Positions 33,801 to 44,125 of a DNA stretch of 64,000 nt are shown here, piece after piece. How positions within the stretch are numbered: position 1 is the stretch's first letter; each line of letters opens with the position of its first letter. The notes beneath the pieces were generated by a model that saw only the letters and a program-made list of their open reading frames with translations, was not told the DNA's origin and did not search any database. The stretch covers positions 1-64,000 of the forward strand of contig NW_026570364.1 in NCBI RefSeq assembly GCF_019649055.1, in the 5' to 3' direction. Both the position numbers and the translations under genes were made by a program. This DNA comes from Paramacrobiotus metropolitanus (taxonomy: Eukaryota; Tardigrada; Eutardigrada; Parachela; Macrobiotidae).

Positions 33801-35175
33801 TCAGAATAACCTTTACCGCAGTGATAGCACCAATATGATCTTTTAAAAAAAGCTGCGAGCGATAACAGTAAATCATAATGGTGACCATAAAGAAGCAGTA
33901 TGATGTGACGTTCCTGGAATTTTCCGCTGTATACAATGCTGCTCCCTTGGTCTAAACTGACGACGATGATTTGATACCCAGGCAAAACAGCTTCAAATAG
34001 GGGGATATCTATGAGGTTATACGCTTTCTCGGTCAGCTTGGCTCGTCTTATTAATTTTTTAGCTTCGTTCGTTAGCAGTTTTTTACCCTCACGAAGTCGG
34101 CGAATCAGTTTCTTATCCTTGTCAGCATACGCTTTGCCAAACACTAAGGCTCTGGCCATGCAGATATTATCAGTATTTTTTATCTGCACTATAGACTTCA
34201 TCTTTTTAAGTTTCTGGTATAACAGTCGCGGAACTAACCGCCGACACCCCCCAATTGGCAATTGCGTGTATTGCACAGATATTTCAAAAGTTTCGTCGAG
34301 TATAAAGTCCTCGTTTGAATGCAGCACCTTTTCAACTTCATCCATCCATCGCTTTACATCAAGTTGTGAACGCTGAATTGGTGGTGTCCAAATGGGGTGG
34401 TCCAATGCATGGGAATCAATACGCAACCGAACAAGCTCGCTATCCCCAATATCTCGTAAAACAGACTGAAGGATGTGCTCCAAAATAAAGGTTAGCACGA
34501 CTGGAATTTCCACAAAAGGGACATGATCAAGCTGGGAAACCTACAACGGTTCCACAAGTGATATGAGAAATCTGGCTACAATAATCGCATTATTATTAAT
34601 CAAATATGTCAACAGGGTCTTAAAAATAATTGTTTGATTTAAAAGATTTTATAATTATTTTGAGTCATTGTTATTAAATACAAGTTACCCAGCCTGAATA
34701 TATATTGAGCTACCTACAATCTTCACAACAAAGTCGCCGCCTAAAGACTGTGCGATATGAATCTAAAGTTTTTGTTATGGAACTTGGTTAAAGTATTTGT
34801 GCAACTTTTATAATATTGATGACAAAACCAGTAATACTAATAATGATAAAATAATAATCATATGGTTTTTTTAGAAAGACTTACTTTCACGCTAAAACAC
34901 TTGAAATGGAGCTTGTATTTCCGGGAAAACTTTTCGCCGTTGTTTTCGATTGTGACGTGTTCATCGATGTCGAAAGGGTGGTTTTGTGTTTCAATGTCTG
35001 GGTCCGCCGGTTTCTGCCCCCCTGTTTGCTCGGTGCTGCAATCGTTGTAGTCCAATGCGTGTGAGGTGTTACCACCCAATAAATTAACCGCAGACAATGC
35101 ATCATCACACACCCAGTCATCCAAACTTGCTAAAAGTGCACAATCATCTAGGTCTTGTTGGGATAACTGGTCCAT
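30836..35175 (-). pseudogene. Polinton family-B DNA polymerase, with three introns and several lesions
   Basis: Reading leftward, exon 1 is 35175-34885 (ATG at 35175), exon 2 is 34540-31433, exon 3 is 31375-31296 and exon 4 is 31239-30836. The three GT-AG introns (344, 57 and 56 bases) preserve phase. A Cys/His-rich region (CYHCGKGYSDRRTHRC, HCNDCNRIF, CRECRCIV) precedes the exonuclease motifs: FDFET, AHNFKAFDGY and YCENDV. Polymerase motif A is FDVNSEYP, motif B is the damaged area at 31620-31650, and motif C DTDS is split by intron 3. Lesions are in-frame TGA codons at 33755-33757 and 32774-32776, and an apparent one-base insertion at motif B. The expected length is about 1290 residues. The family copies the element by protein priming. 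Confidence 0.88.
31240..31295 (-). other. Intron inside the polymerase DTDS motif
   Basis: A 56-base interval with donor AG|GTATTT and acceptor TTTTGTAG falls within the third codon of DTDS on the minus strand. Removing it restores both the frame and the catalytic motif. A sister 57-base intron lies at 31376-31432 (GTAAGT...CATTAG), and a larger one at 34541-34884 (GTAAGT...TTGTAG). Confidence 0.75.
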
Positions 35176-35343
35176 TTTGATAGTAAAAGCATCAGGAAGA
35201 AGTGCAACCCCGCACGTTAAACATTACTTTTTGAAATAACGCTGTATAGAAAGACTCCCACAGCGCTCGATAAAAGTAAGACAGACTCACAGCGAACTAG
35301 GCTTTCATAATCAAAAAGGTTATTGCACGGTTGTAAGTATAAC

Positions 35344-35419
35344 CGGTACTTGGCACCAGGTACGGTACATGGTACCAGGTACGCGTTACCATGGAAACAG
35401 TACCTGCACCATGTACCAC
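35344..35419. repeat. Right subterminal GTACC palindrome cluster
   Basis: Overlapping palindromes contain TGGCACCAGGTAC (35351-35363), the reverse complement of the left motif at 21717-21729, plus GGTACATGGTACCAGG and GTTACCATGG. It mirrors 21655-21735 with moderate divergence. It lies upstream of the polymerase start and may act in transcription or replication of the right end. Confidence 0.6.
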
Positions 35420-35526
35420 AGTACATAGCACTTTCAGTCGGAGCATACCTTGTTGTGCAATCAGTATACAAATGAAGCTTACAAAATTATTTCGTGCGTG
35501 AAAATACATATGCATCCGCGCGCATT

Positions 35527-35663
35527 TACTTGTGCGCATGTGTGCAATTGCAAATGCACTTATACATATGCGCATGTGTGCAAATGCTCATACACACTTG
35601 CGCATCCGTGCAAATGCAAATGCACATGCGCAAAGTACGTGTAGGATGGACATACGTACTACT
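35527..35663 (-). repeat. Polinton right terminal inverted repeat
   Basis: Reverse complement of 21411-21547 with one mismatch and no gaps. It ends ...CGTACTACT at 35663, directly followed by the right GTTAAC copy. Confidence 0.95.
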
Positions 35664-35669
35664 GTTAAC
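35664..35669 (+). repeat. Target-site duplication GTTAAC, right copy
   Basis: Exact repeat of 21405-21410, abutting the right end of the Polinton. Confidence 0.92.
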
Positions 35670-36445
35670 AGCCAAAGGAATTCGCCTGTCCAAAATCATC
35701 GTAAGGAACGGGTATGATGTTCCTGAAGGAGGATGGGAGTCCTTTCTGGCTGTCACTATCAACGACCATGCCATCGATATCGTCGATAACGAAGACATCA
35801 TGAGCTCGGTGGCCGAAGTGATGGCGGTATGTGACGAGCTGGTGCTTATTAACTACATGGCGTCGCAAGCGATCATTGATACGACATTTATGTTGTTGTT
35901 CTCCTGCAACGGATTTATACCCCGTCCCATGCTGAGAGGCATGCGCTCCGGTCTTACTTTTCTTGATTTGGGTGTGACTATTCCCTTTCTCCGCTTTCGC
36001 CATGAGGAGACAGCTGCTGAACAGCGTCGGCGCTTTCTGGTCGCGGCCAATGACTGCTGTATGACCGTTAGTCAGGATGTTCTACAAAAGGTCACAGAAT
36101 TGTGTGCTCGATGGGTGACGAAGCTGGCCTATCCCGAAGATTGGATTGGCATTCGCAAGTTACTTAAGCTGTGAGCGTTTAAAACTCAAAACTACAACAT
36201 AGTATTAAGAAGTGAAGTTTACAATACGTTATAATTTCTTGTATTTTGTGAAAATTCGGGAAAAACCCGAACGGTGGGCAGAGCGCAGATATTTTTGTTT
36301 AATCAGGTTCAGCAGCTTCGGTCCAAATGATAATCCACAACGATGGGACACGACGGATTTGCGCCAGGTGAACGCTGACAATTTCAGCAGTTTGACCTTC
36401 ACAGCTCTGCACGGGGTCTACAGAGACCGACGACGAACAACCTGA
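35670..36445 (+). pseudogene. F-box gene, 3' part, separated by the Polinton
   Basis: The rest of exon 3 (35670-36170) continues in the same frame as 21410 once the element and one target copy are ignored. It begins AKGIRLSKI. It is spliced in phase 2 via GTGAGC...TAATCAG to exon 4 (36307-36445), which ends with a TGA. With the 5' exons the ancestral gene had four exons and 649 codons before its stop. The C-terminal region is leucine-rich, with no motif I can name. With no promoter or start of its own, this half is unlikely to be expressed correctly. Confidence 0.7.
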
Positions 36446-37689
36446 TGTCAAAGATGACGTAGTTGGATAATGTCAGTATTTGCCACTGGTACTGCAGTTC
36501 CTGTTAGTCGTTTTGTGTTAGTATTCATGTTGAAGTGGGAATGTTGCAATAACCGTGTTCTCTACTAACAAGTCATGTAATAGCGTAACGTCAGTTTTTA
36601 CGGACGCTGGTCGAAGTTTGGGCCAAGTTTGGGCCTTACATTTTGCAGTTCATGTGCTAAACCTTGTTAATACAAAATTTTGACCTTAGTTGACTTGAGC
36701 GTACTGACAAAGTGGATTAGAGTACGCGACTAGATTGTGCGGTGTATTTAACGGATTTCAGCCGAAGGTGTTTCCGGTGCTGTTTTCGATTACGATAAAG
36801 GCGCGCGTTGCTAACTGGATTCATTGGCCAAAATCGCGCAGTAGTATCTGGGCATTCAAGTTTTAAAAAAATAAGAATAATTTAATGGATGCATCCAGTC
36901 ATTGCTTCAAACAGTACAGATGGTCTAATGCTTCTACCGTACGACTATTAGCCAATGTCTTGATCAATAAGCACTTTAGCAGCGTCCTCATTCAACGACC
37001 CGGCAGAAAAATCCTATCGGAAATGAGGACAATATGCAAAAGCGTAAAAAGCATAGGTAGTAGGTTGGCTAAGGGTCATAGTTTTTGTGACCAGACGAAA
37101 GGTTCCGTTACGGCCCGGTAATTTGCAACTGTGCAACGGAGAGACACACACAGCAATGAGAGACCACTGCATATATTTAATTTTTTCCGCATATAAATCC
37201 TTCGTCCCGCGCACTTATTGTTTCGCAGTTGAGTGCATCCAACTTCGAATACTGTAATTATGCAATATACAATGTGCATGCGAGTATGATAGAAGTGAGC
37301 ATTCTCGCTACTCGTTCGCGAAAAAAGATTGCCACAGTGAGATCTTTGAATCATCTTCTGTGTTAACAGAAGACACAACTGCCGCAGGAGATTCTTATAG
37401 TTTCACAAGTGTTTAGGCCGTATCACAGTGCATATGTACCGGCTTGCTTTTTTCTTCAGTAAGAGCAGCATTCTGTTGTATACCGCATGGCATCGTGACC
37501 TAAATGCAGGGCCGGTGGATGGAAAATGTTTTCACGCAGTATATTCGATGTCTCGGTACGAGAAGTGGTAGATTTCTCTTAAATTTTTCCTCTGTGCTCT
37601 AGATTTCTGTGATAGTCCTAGGCTTACTGGAGAATTCATGGCGTGAATTGCAAACGTCGAAAATTCCGGCCACCATCGACTTCAGCATA
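36446..37689. other. Intergenic, no gene recognised
   Basis: No credible coding exon. It includes the upstream region of mannosidase B. An open frame at 36885-37121 has an ATG but no recognisable family or splice support. Confidence 0.45.
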
Positions 37690-40600
37690 ATGATGCGGTT
37701 TTTCTCCTTCAACACCAAACGATGGATTTTGTTACTAAACGTGCTGGTATTGTTTCTCTTGGGATTGACAGCTTATATGCAGGTTCGCCAAACTTACCAT
37801 GCAACCGGCAACGAGGCCCTGTACGAAGAACAAAATCGCCCGGAAGGAGTGCACACGAAGGATAATGCGGCATATTACCGTAAAGAAATGGATGGTAAAA
37901 ATGACGGAAATGCTAAAAAATCTGACAATACCATGGCGGCTAAATCATCGTTGGAAGATACGTGCGCCGCTAGCGAAGGCAATCCGGTGAAGGCCACGTA
38001 TGAGTCAAGCGAGATGGCGTCTTCATTAAAATTTGGTGACCTCACTTGGCACGGAGATAAAGGAATATGGGACGAAGAAATCCAGAAACGCTTTTACGAG
38101 GTGGTTTCCATATAAAAACATTTCGACTTCGGAGTAAACGGTAACAATTCGGCACCTGGTCTTATTTTTGTTGCAGAATTATCTTAACACGGAAGCCGAG
38201 CAGAATCGGTCGCTTAAAGTGTTCCTTGTACCGTTTTCACATGCGGATCCCGGATGGTGAGTACGGTATTTAACCGCTTTCGTACGTAAAGTATCAAAGG
38301 TTATCGAATTATCAAAGGTTGTGGCAGGTTGCAGACTGTAGATGGATATATGGAAGGTTCCACGAAACACACATTAAACTTAATGGTCGAACATCTGACA
38401 CTGTGGAAAGATAGGACATTCATCTGGGCGGAAATCAGTTTTTTCGAAATGTGGTGGAATACGATTAACGAAACAATCAAGGAGCAAGTGCGCACGTTGG
38501 TCGAAGAGGGTCGACTGGAATTCGTTAACGGTGGCTATGTAATGCCGGATGAGGCAAATTGCCACTACTACGCTATTATCCACCAATACGTTTACGGTAT
38601 GGTGAATGCTGCGAATGTTGATCATATTGACCTTGTGCCATAATATGATTATGTACAGAGTCATTGTGGTTCTTTAACTTGCGCCAGTAGTAAACTGCGC
38701 ATTAACCCTACTGTACAAATCTGATTTGACACACCCTTTCGATAGGTCATCAGTGGCTGCATCAAACTTTTAACATCACCGTCAAACACGGATTCAGCAT
38801 CGACCCTTTTGGCTATTCTTCGACAATGCCATATATTCTGAAGAACATGGGTTTCGACAGCATGTACATTCAGCGCATCCACTACGTCATCCGGAAACGT
38901 CTGGTTCACAGCGGTGTGTCACAGTTCTTGTGGCAGCAGCCGTGGGATAAATCCAGTACGGACTCCATGTTCTGTTACATAAACCACGGCACCGTGTATA
39001 CCCTCAAATACACATGCGGTGTGGAACCCCACGTGTGCAAAGAATTCGATTACGAAACTCCAAGGGTACGTATCACTTGAAATATAGAATTTAATACTAT
39101 CAAACTTAGCATTAAGCTAACTACTTATAATATGTAATAAAAAGGCTTGTAAAGGTTATGCTGCGCTTCTGTTGTTGCGCATGATCATTTGGCATTATTT
39201 CGAAGCAACTAGACGAACGACTGGTCCCCACAGTCAGCCGGCAGCTGATGGATCAATTCCGCAAACTAGCCTATCTACATCCGCACAATATCCTCTTAAT
39301 TCCGATGGGTGATGATTTCCGGTGGGGGAACAAACTGGAATGGGACGCTAAATACGGGAATTTCAAAAAGATTGCTGACTATTTGAACAGTGATCCGAAA
39401 TATCGGGTGCACATTCAATTCGGCACATTCAAAAACTATTACGATGCGGTATTTAAAGCCATGGGCAAACCGGGGAAAGAGTGGAAGACACCGGTATTAA
39501 AAGGCGATTTCTTCCCGTACGCCGATCGGTACATGGAATACTGGACCGGCTATTTCACGTCACATCCGTATCAGAAATCGCTGAGTCGGATGCTGGAGCA
39601 GCAACTACGAACGGCGGAGATTTTATACAGTATTGCCTTGTTGCGCAACGAGAGGCTTGATGATGCAAAGCTCACTGAAGGCCTCCAGAAGGCTGCACGG
39701 AATCTTGGATTATATCAACATCACGATGCGATAACCGGTACTTAGGATCTCAACCTTTCACCCTTTCCTATGGATTTCAGCGATTCTGCTAATTGCAGCA
39801 TTGGTTGAATGATTTAGGTACTTCAAAACAAGCGGTTTCCGATGATTATGAGCTGCGCTTGTTGGACGGTTTGAACATGACTGACAAAGCCATTACACAC
39901 ATAGCGGCCGCTCTCTTCTATCCAGAAAGCACCGCACCGAAGTTGTTTGAATCACATTCCACAATAAAAAAATCTGGTGACCTTCCTTCACAGCGGATTA
40001 TTAAATTAAACGAGGAGGGAGCAGCGAAATATGTCGTTATTTTCAGTTCATTAGCCTCCGCTCGCCATGTGACAGCTGATCTGTATGTTGATACCGAAGA
40101 TGTTGTCATTGAGGACGAACAGGGCCACGCCATTCAGTACCAAGTTAGCCCCATGCTCGATCCGCAAAGCAACAGCGGTAAAATCTTGGATAACGGATTC
40201 CGGCTGACCTTCGTGACGGAATTCAAAACCATCGGATTTCAAACCTTTACCATAAGGGCGGCAAACGAAAGTACGCCACCAAGCCAGCATGCGACACGTA
40301 TAACCGAAAAGGTCACCGATTTTTCAAAGGATATCATTCTGTCAAATACACTGGTTTCCGCGGAATTTTCTCCTGTGAGCGGTCTGTTGAAAGCAATAAC
40401 TGACCTTTCTACCGGTATACGACGCCATATACGGATAGAGTTTAAACGTTATGAAACCACTCAGAGTGGCGCGTACATTTTCTGGCCGAACGCCATAGCT
40501 GACCTTTTACCAGATTCACATACCGTACGAATACTGGAAGGGGACATTTATTCGGAAATACATGTCATGTTGCCGGGCATTTTGTATCAGACAGTGCGTT

Positions 40601-42590
40601 TGTTTCATGTTAACGGTGATTTGGGAAAATACCTGGATGTGAATATTGTGGATAATTTGGCTTCGCAACGTAATCTGGAAGCTGTATTGCGGTTGACGAC
40701 AGATCTGCGTAATGACCTTACATTTTTCGCGGATTCCAATGGATTCCAGATGGTTAAGAGAAGAGCCTCTCATGATTTGCCAACACAAGCAAATTATTAT
40801 CCAGCAACTAGCATGGCTTTTATGCACGATAAAAAGAGCCGGTTGACGATCCATTTGGCGCGGGCACATGGTGTTGGCAGTCAAGATGTCGGTCAAATGG
40901 AAGTCATGTTCGATCGGATTCTAAGTAGGTTTGAATTGCACACAAGAGGTGCTAACAAATTTATAAACGCGGAAATTCTTTGCCTTATTACATACAAGAA
41001 ACAGCCTCGGCTTCGCCTCCGCGTTTCTTGTGGTCCCCAGTCTACGGCCGGTTTATTCAAATGATTTCGATCAGCTGTTTAGTTAACATCTTATTCCTTC
41101 AGCAAAACAAAACGGTCCGAAATTAGCGCCAAAACGTAGATAGGATAATAAGTGAATTTACGGCTTTTGTGCACTCATTTACATTGACTTGACGCATTCC
41201 CATTGACTCAGAAAGGAATCTATGTTAACTTTTCCATCCCGACTCTGAGTCTACGAGGTAGAAATTTTCAACGTAAAGAACGCTTGCAGTAGATGCTAGT
41301 GGTAGTTCGGTCACTCGTTCACCTAGCGGGCCGTGTGGCGGGTGCTCTGGACAGCAGCGGTAATTCGGTCACTTGTTCACCTAGCGGGCTGTGTGCTCTG
41401 GACAGCAGCGGTGACCGAAGTGTCACTCGTTCACACACAGCCCGCGTGAACGTGTGCTCTGGACAGCAGCGGTAGTTCGGTCACCTAGCGGGCCGTGTGC
41501 TCTGGACAGCAGCGGTAGTTCGGTCACTCGTTCACCTAGCGGGCTGTGTGCTCTGGACTGTGCTCAGATGATGGAAACGGTTTTTGCTGATTCTATAGGG
41601 GAAAGCTGGGTTCGTGTATCCCTTTTTTGTAATAACAGATCTCGAATGTAGATACCGTATTATATTCCGTATTATACGGAATAATTTACGGACTGTATAT
41701 GCTGTTTAATTAATTACTGTCCTTAGTTTTGCTCGGACTGCAGTGAAAGGTCAGCCCGTTTGAACGATTGCGATGGTCAGCTTCTTTTACAGCTGCCTTC
41801 AAGTGGCTTTTAACGAGCGTTCTTATTCTTAAGTCATGTTTTTGAGCGCTTTAAATTGTTAACGATTTGTTGAAACGAAGCCATCCACTAGCAGCATCGT
41901 TTGTGTTACTGCTAATATTACTGGTTTTCTAGTTTTATAGGAGTAAAATTTTAAATATTTTTTATTTGCTGATCTAAAAAGGTACCAGTTTAAATTTACT
42001 GATTTTTTCTCCATGCAACCGGACTTTGAAATTATTTTCAAGGTCACCTTGAGCTTTCAGCTCTACCGGCACCGGCACGGGGCACGGGAGCCGGAGCGAA
42101 TAATTTTTAAAACAAAATGCATGTGACACAGTTTCCAGACATGCGGAATCGAATGGCCGTATCAGTTTTTCGATTAATTTTTTGGTTTGTTCTGACCAGA
42201 TCGTACGGGGTTTTCCGTTGTAATATAGATCTTTACCTTGATAATACGATGACCTCGGGAACATTGATCAAGAAATTATTGACATTGCGTTACTAGAATT
42301 ATTGCCGGATTTCTTTGTTAATTTGTTTGCAATGTTTTGCCTTTTTAATTACATATCTTATCTTCATTTCAACAGGTCAGGACGATGGGCGCGGTCTCAA
42401 TCAAGCGCTGGCCGATCTCCGCTCTGTCTCCACAAATTTCCGTATCCAGTTGGAGACAATCGGATTTTGCCATACATGCACGACATCAGCTGATCCGACA
42501 GCCTTGGCCAATCGGCTCAATCTCGATCTGAATAACGCGCCAACTGTCTTAACGGCAAATTTGCGAAATATTTTTGCGAAAGTAAAATAA
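37690..42590 (+). CDS. Golgi alpha-mannosidase II paralogue B, 3' end truncated
   Basis: Exons are 37690-38100, 38177-38256, 38328-38596, 38746-39065, 39206-39737, 39818-40924 and a shortened 42376-42590. Phases match gene A throughout, and exons 3-5 have identical lengths. Zinc-site motifs SHADPGW, MPDEA and HHDAITG are all kept, behind a type II signal anchor. The last exon follows gene A for about 64 residues, then switches at 42567 into the inverted duplication. It ends after six unrelated residues (IFAKVK), giving 977 residues and lacking about 115 of the C-terminal beta domain. The catalytic site is complete, but folding may suffer. Intron 6 is expanded to 1451 bases. Confidence 0.85.
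41297..41560 (+). repeat. Minisatellite in intron 6 of mannosidase B
   Basis: About five units of 43-60 bases each carry CTCTGGACAGCAGCGGTAG, TTCGGTCACTCGTTCACC and TAGCGGGCTGTGTG. In the third unit part of the sequence is inverted (CACACAGCCCGC), so the array has itself been rearranged. It is GC-rich against an AT-rich intron. Confidence 0.8.
41974..42264 (-). CDS. Possible gene fragment nested in intron 6
   Basis: A minus-strand frame from ATG 42264 encodes 96 residues. The first 50 (with YYQGKDLYYNGKPRTIWSEQ and IRPFDSACLETV) have protein-like composition, reminiscent of the C-terminal end of a sulfotransferase-type enzyme. The resemblance is loose and from memory. It could be a pseudogene exon or chance. 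Confidence 0.25.
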   Translation of the reverse strand: MFPRSSYYQGKDLYYNGKPRTIWSEQTKKLIEKLIRPFDSACLETVSHAFCFKNYSLRLPCPVPVPVELKAQGDLENNFKVRLHGEKISKFKLVPF

Positions 42591-42605
42591 AACATTCATA
42601 TTCAG

Positions 42606-42693
42606 CCATGAAGATTCAGATAACAAGTGGCTGAGTTTACTGGACGGTCTTGGTGGATTTCTGATGATTGAACGTGGAAGCGTCTCCATAAAG
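42606..42693 (+). pseudogene. Duplicated guanylyl cyclase exon 19 fragment
   Basis: This is an inverted copy of exon 19 of the cyclase gene (46401-46492), including the CAG acceptor and GTAAGT donor. It has a net loss of four bases that breaks the frame. The cyclase exon 20 equivalent has been deleted from this arm. Confidence 0.8.
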
Positions 42694-42937
42694 GTAAGTT
42701 TTCTGTCATGTTAAAACTGATAATCACTGATGCATCTGATATGGTGACAAAAGAAATATAATGTGGTGTAAAATAGCGTCTGAGAAATGTATAATTATTA
42801 CGCTGTTTACGAAAGGTACTCTAAAAGATAAATTTAATTATGTAAGTGCCGGTAAAGGCGATTGCATGGCGTCTCAGAATTGTTGTTCAACGCACTTTTG
42901 TAGCGGAGTTAGAAATGTCATTCTAATTTCTGAATAT

Positions 42938-43982
42938 TTATCCTTTGTACAAATTCTTATTAACATACTCGTAATCTGCAAAAAACGAAAATTTTCCTGG
43001 TGCAAGCAAAAACTTAACCGCCGTTAGTTTCTTTCGCTCTAGTTCCACAACGGCAGTTGTGCCAGTATTCCCGATATGGTTAACAAAGTTAAGCGTGCTT
43101 CGGGTAGCGTTCTGTATATTCGAGCGCAGCTCAAATATATGACATCATCTTTGACACATTCTTGTGGATCGCCACCGTCTCCGCTGTCACAATCGGCTCC
43201 CAGCTTATGAAAAATAGCTCCAAATGAACGTCTTTGTACATATAGCGGTTTCAGCAGCACCAGATGAGTACTGCACGGTAGTGAGCCGGTCAGTTTGGTT
43301 AGCCTGGATCCAAGACTGGTTTCGTTTCCTTGGACGTTGGCTGTTAAAACCGTTGGTGGATAATTCAAATCGAGATTCACACGATTCGCCAAAGCTGTTG
43401 GGTCAGCTGACGTCGCACAAGCACGACAGTAGCCGTTCGTCTCTAGCTGAATACGCAAATGCGTGTGAACCGAATGATAATCATTTAACGCTTCCTGCAA
43501 GCCGCGACCATCGTCCTGAGCTGCAAAAACCAAAATATTGAAAAGAGTTTATAAAGCAAAACCTTAAAGTATATTTTTGAAAATTAAGCTTCTTGCTAAA
43601 TTGTTCAGGTACGCAAATGGATTTCTCAATTAAATTTTCCCGTATTATTTTAAACATTTCATGTTACGTATCGATGTCACATATACGGATCACAAAAAAA
43701 GAAGACGAAATATTTCCAAGATTCTTAACTACTTGTTCACTTACATAAGATACGATCAAACATAACTTCCAGCTGGCCGAGATCGTGACCCCCGACACCG
43801 TGCGCTCGCGCCATATGTATTGTCAACCGACTCTTATCATCCTGAATAAAAGCCATACTAGTTGCCGGATAATAATTGGCTTGCGTGGGGAGATCTTGGG
43901 AAGCTCTCCGTTTGATCATCTGGAACCCATTGGAGTCCGTAAAGAAAGTCAGATTATTGTGCAGATCCGTGGAGAGCCGTAT
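42938..43982 (-). pseudogene. Inverted copy of mannosidase C exons 6 (part) and 7
   Basis: Exon 7 copy runs from 43520 leftward and the partial exon 6 copy is 43982-43745, in the same order and with the same splice signals as gene C. A 7-base deletion near 43127 shifts the frame late in exon 7. It is orphaned from any promoter and upstream exons. Two amino-acid differences from C (for example GGHDLG versus GSHDLG) show that it is not a perfect mirror. Confidence 0.85.
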
Positions 43983-44125
43983 TTGGGCTTATATATATAT
44001 ATAGAAAAGACTTTGAAATTTGATTATGGTTCTGAACGAAATTAGTTATCGCGTAAATAATTATCGAATTATAATTTTAAAGTGAATTATCGTTGATTTA
44101 TTATTGACGCATAAATCTTTTCAAG

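Larger units (their letters stand above)
21411..35663. mobile_element. Polinton/Maverick self-synthesising DNA transposon, 14,253 bp
   Basis: The ends are 137-bp terminal inverted repeats with one mismatch, starting 5'-AG as is usual for the group, and flanked by a 6-bp GTTAAC duplication. The content is diagnostic: packaging ATPase, retrovirus-type integrase with chromodomain, hexon-like and penton-like capsid proteins, adenain-like protease and protein-primed-type family-B polymerase. Gene order on the plus strand is ATPase, pX-like, unknown, integrase, penton, pVI-like, hexon, protease; then an unknown gene on minus, a TBP-like gene on plus, and the polymerase on minus. Many genes carry single-base frameshifts, so this copy is probably non-autonomous. 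It is inserted in exon 3 of an F-box gene. Confidence 0.96.
42567..43982 (+). repeat. Inverted duplication, left arm
   Basis: This block is the reverse complement of 44992-46531 at very high identity. Differences include a deletion of about 115 bases near 42735-42738, a 7-base deletion near 43127, a few bases lost near 42630, and scattered substitutions. It carries copies of the mannosidase C exon 7 and part of exon 6 (on minus) and of the last-but-one exon of the guanylyl cyclase at 46.4 kb (on plus). Its outer end cuts exon 7 of mannosidase B. Confidence 0.9.

Noticed and set aside
33592-33936. Minus-strand 114-residue hydrophobic frame overlapping the polymerase Cys/His region
   Set aside because: The polymerase reading frame through the same bases carries the conserved Cys/His motifs, so this is an alternative-frame shadow.
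34011-34376. Plus-strand open frames opposite the polymerase (for example 121 residues here and 174 residues at 32135-32659)
   Set aside because: They are shadows of the polymerase coding strand, with no motif of their own.
42761-43027. Identical 88-residue frames at 42761-43027 and 45955-46221 as a duplicated gene
   Set aside because: They run antisense to the mannosidase exon 7 tail and the intergenic gap within the inverted duplication. They are identical only because the arms are.
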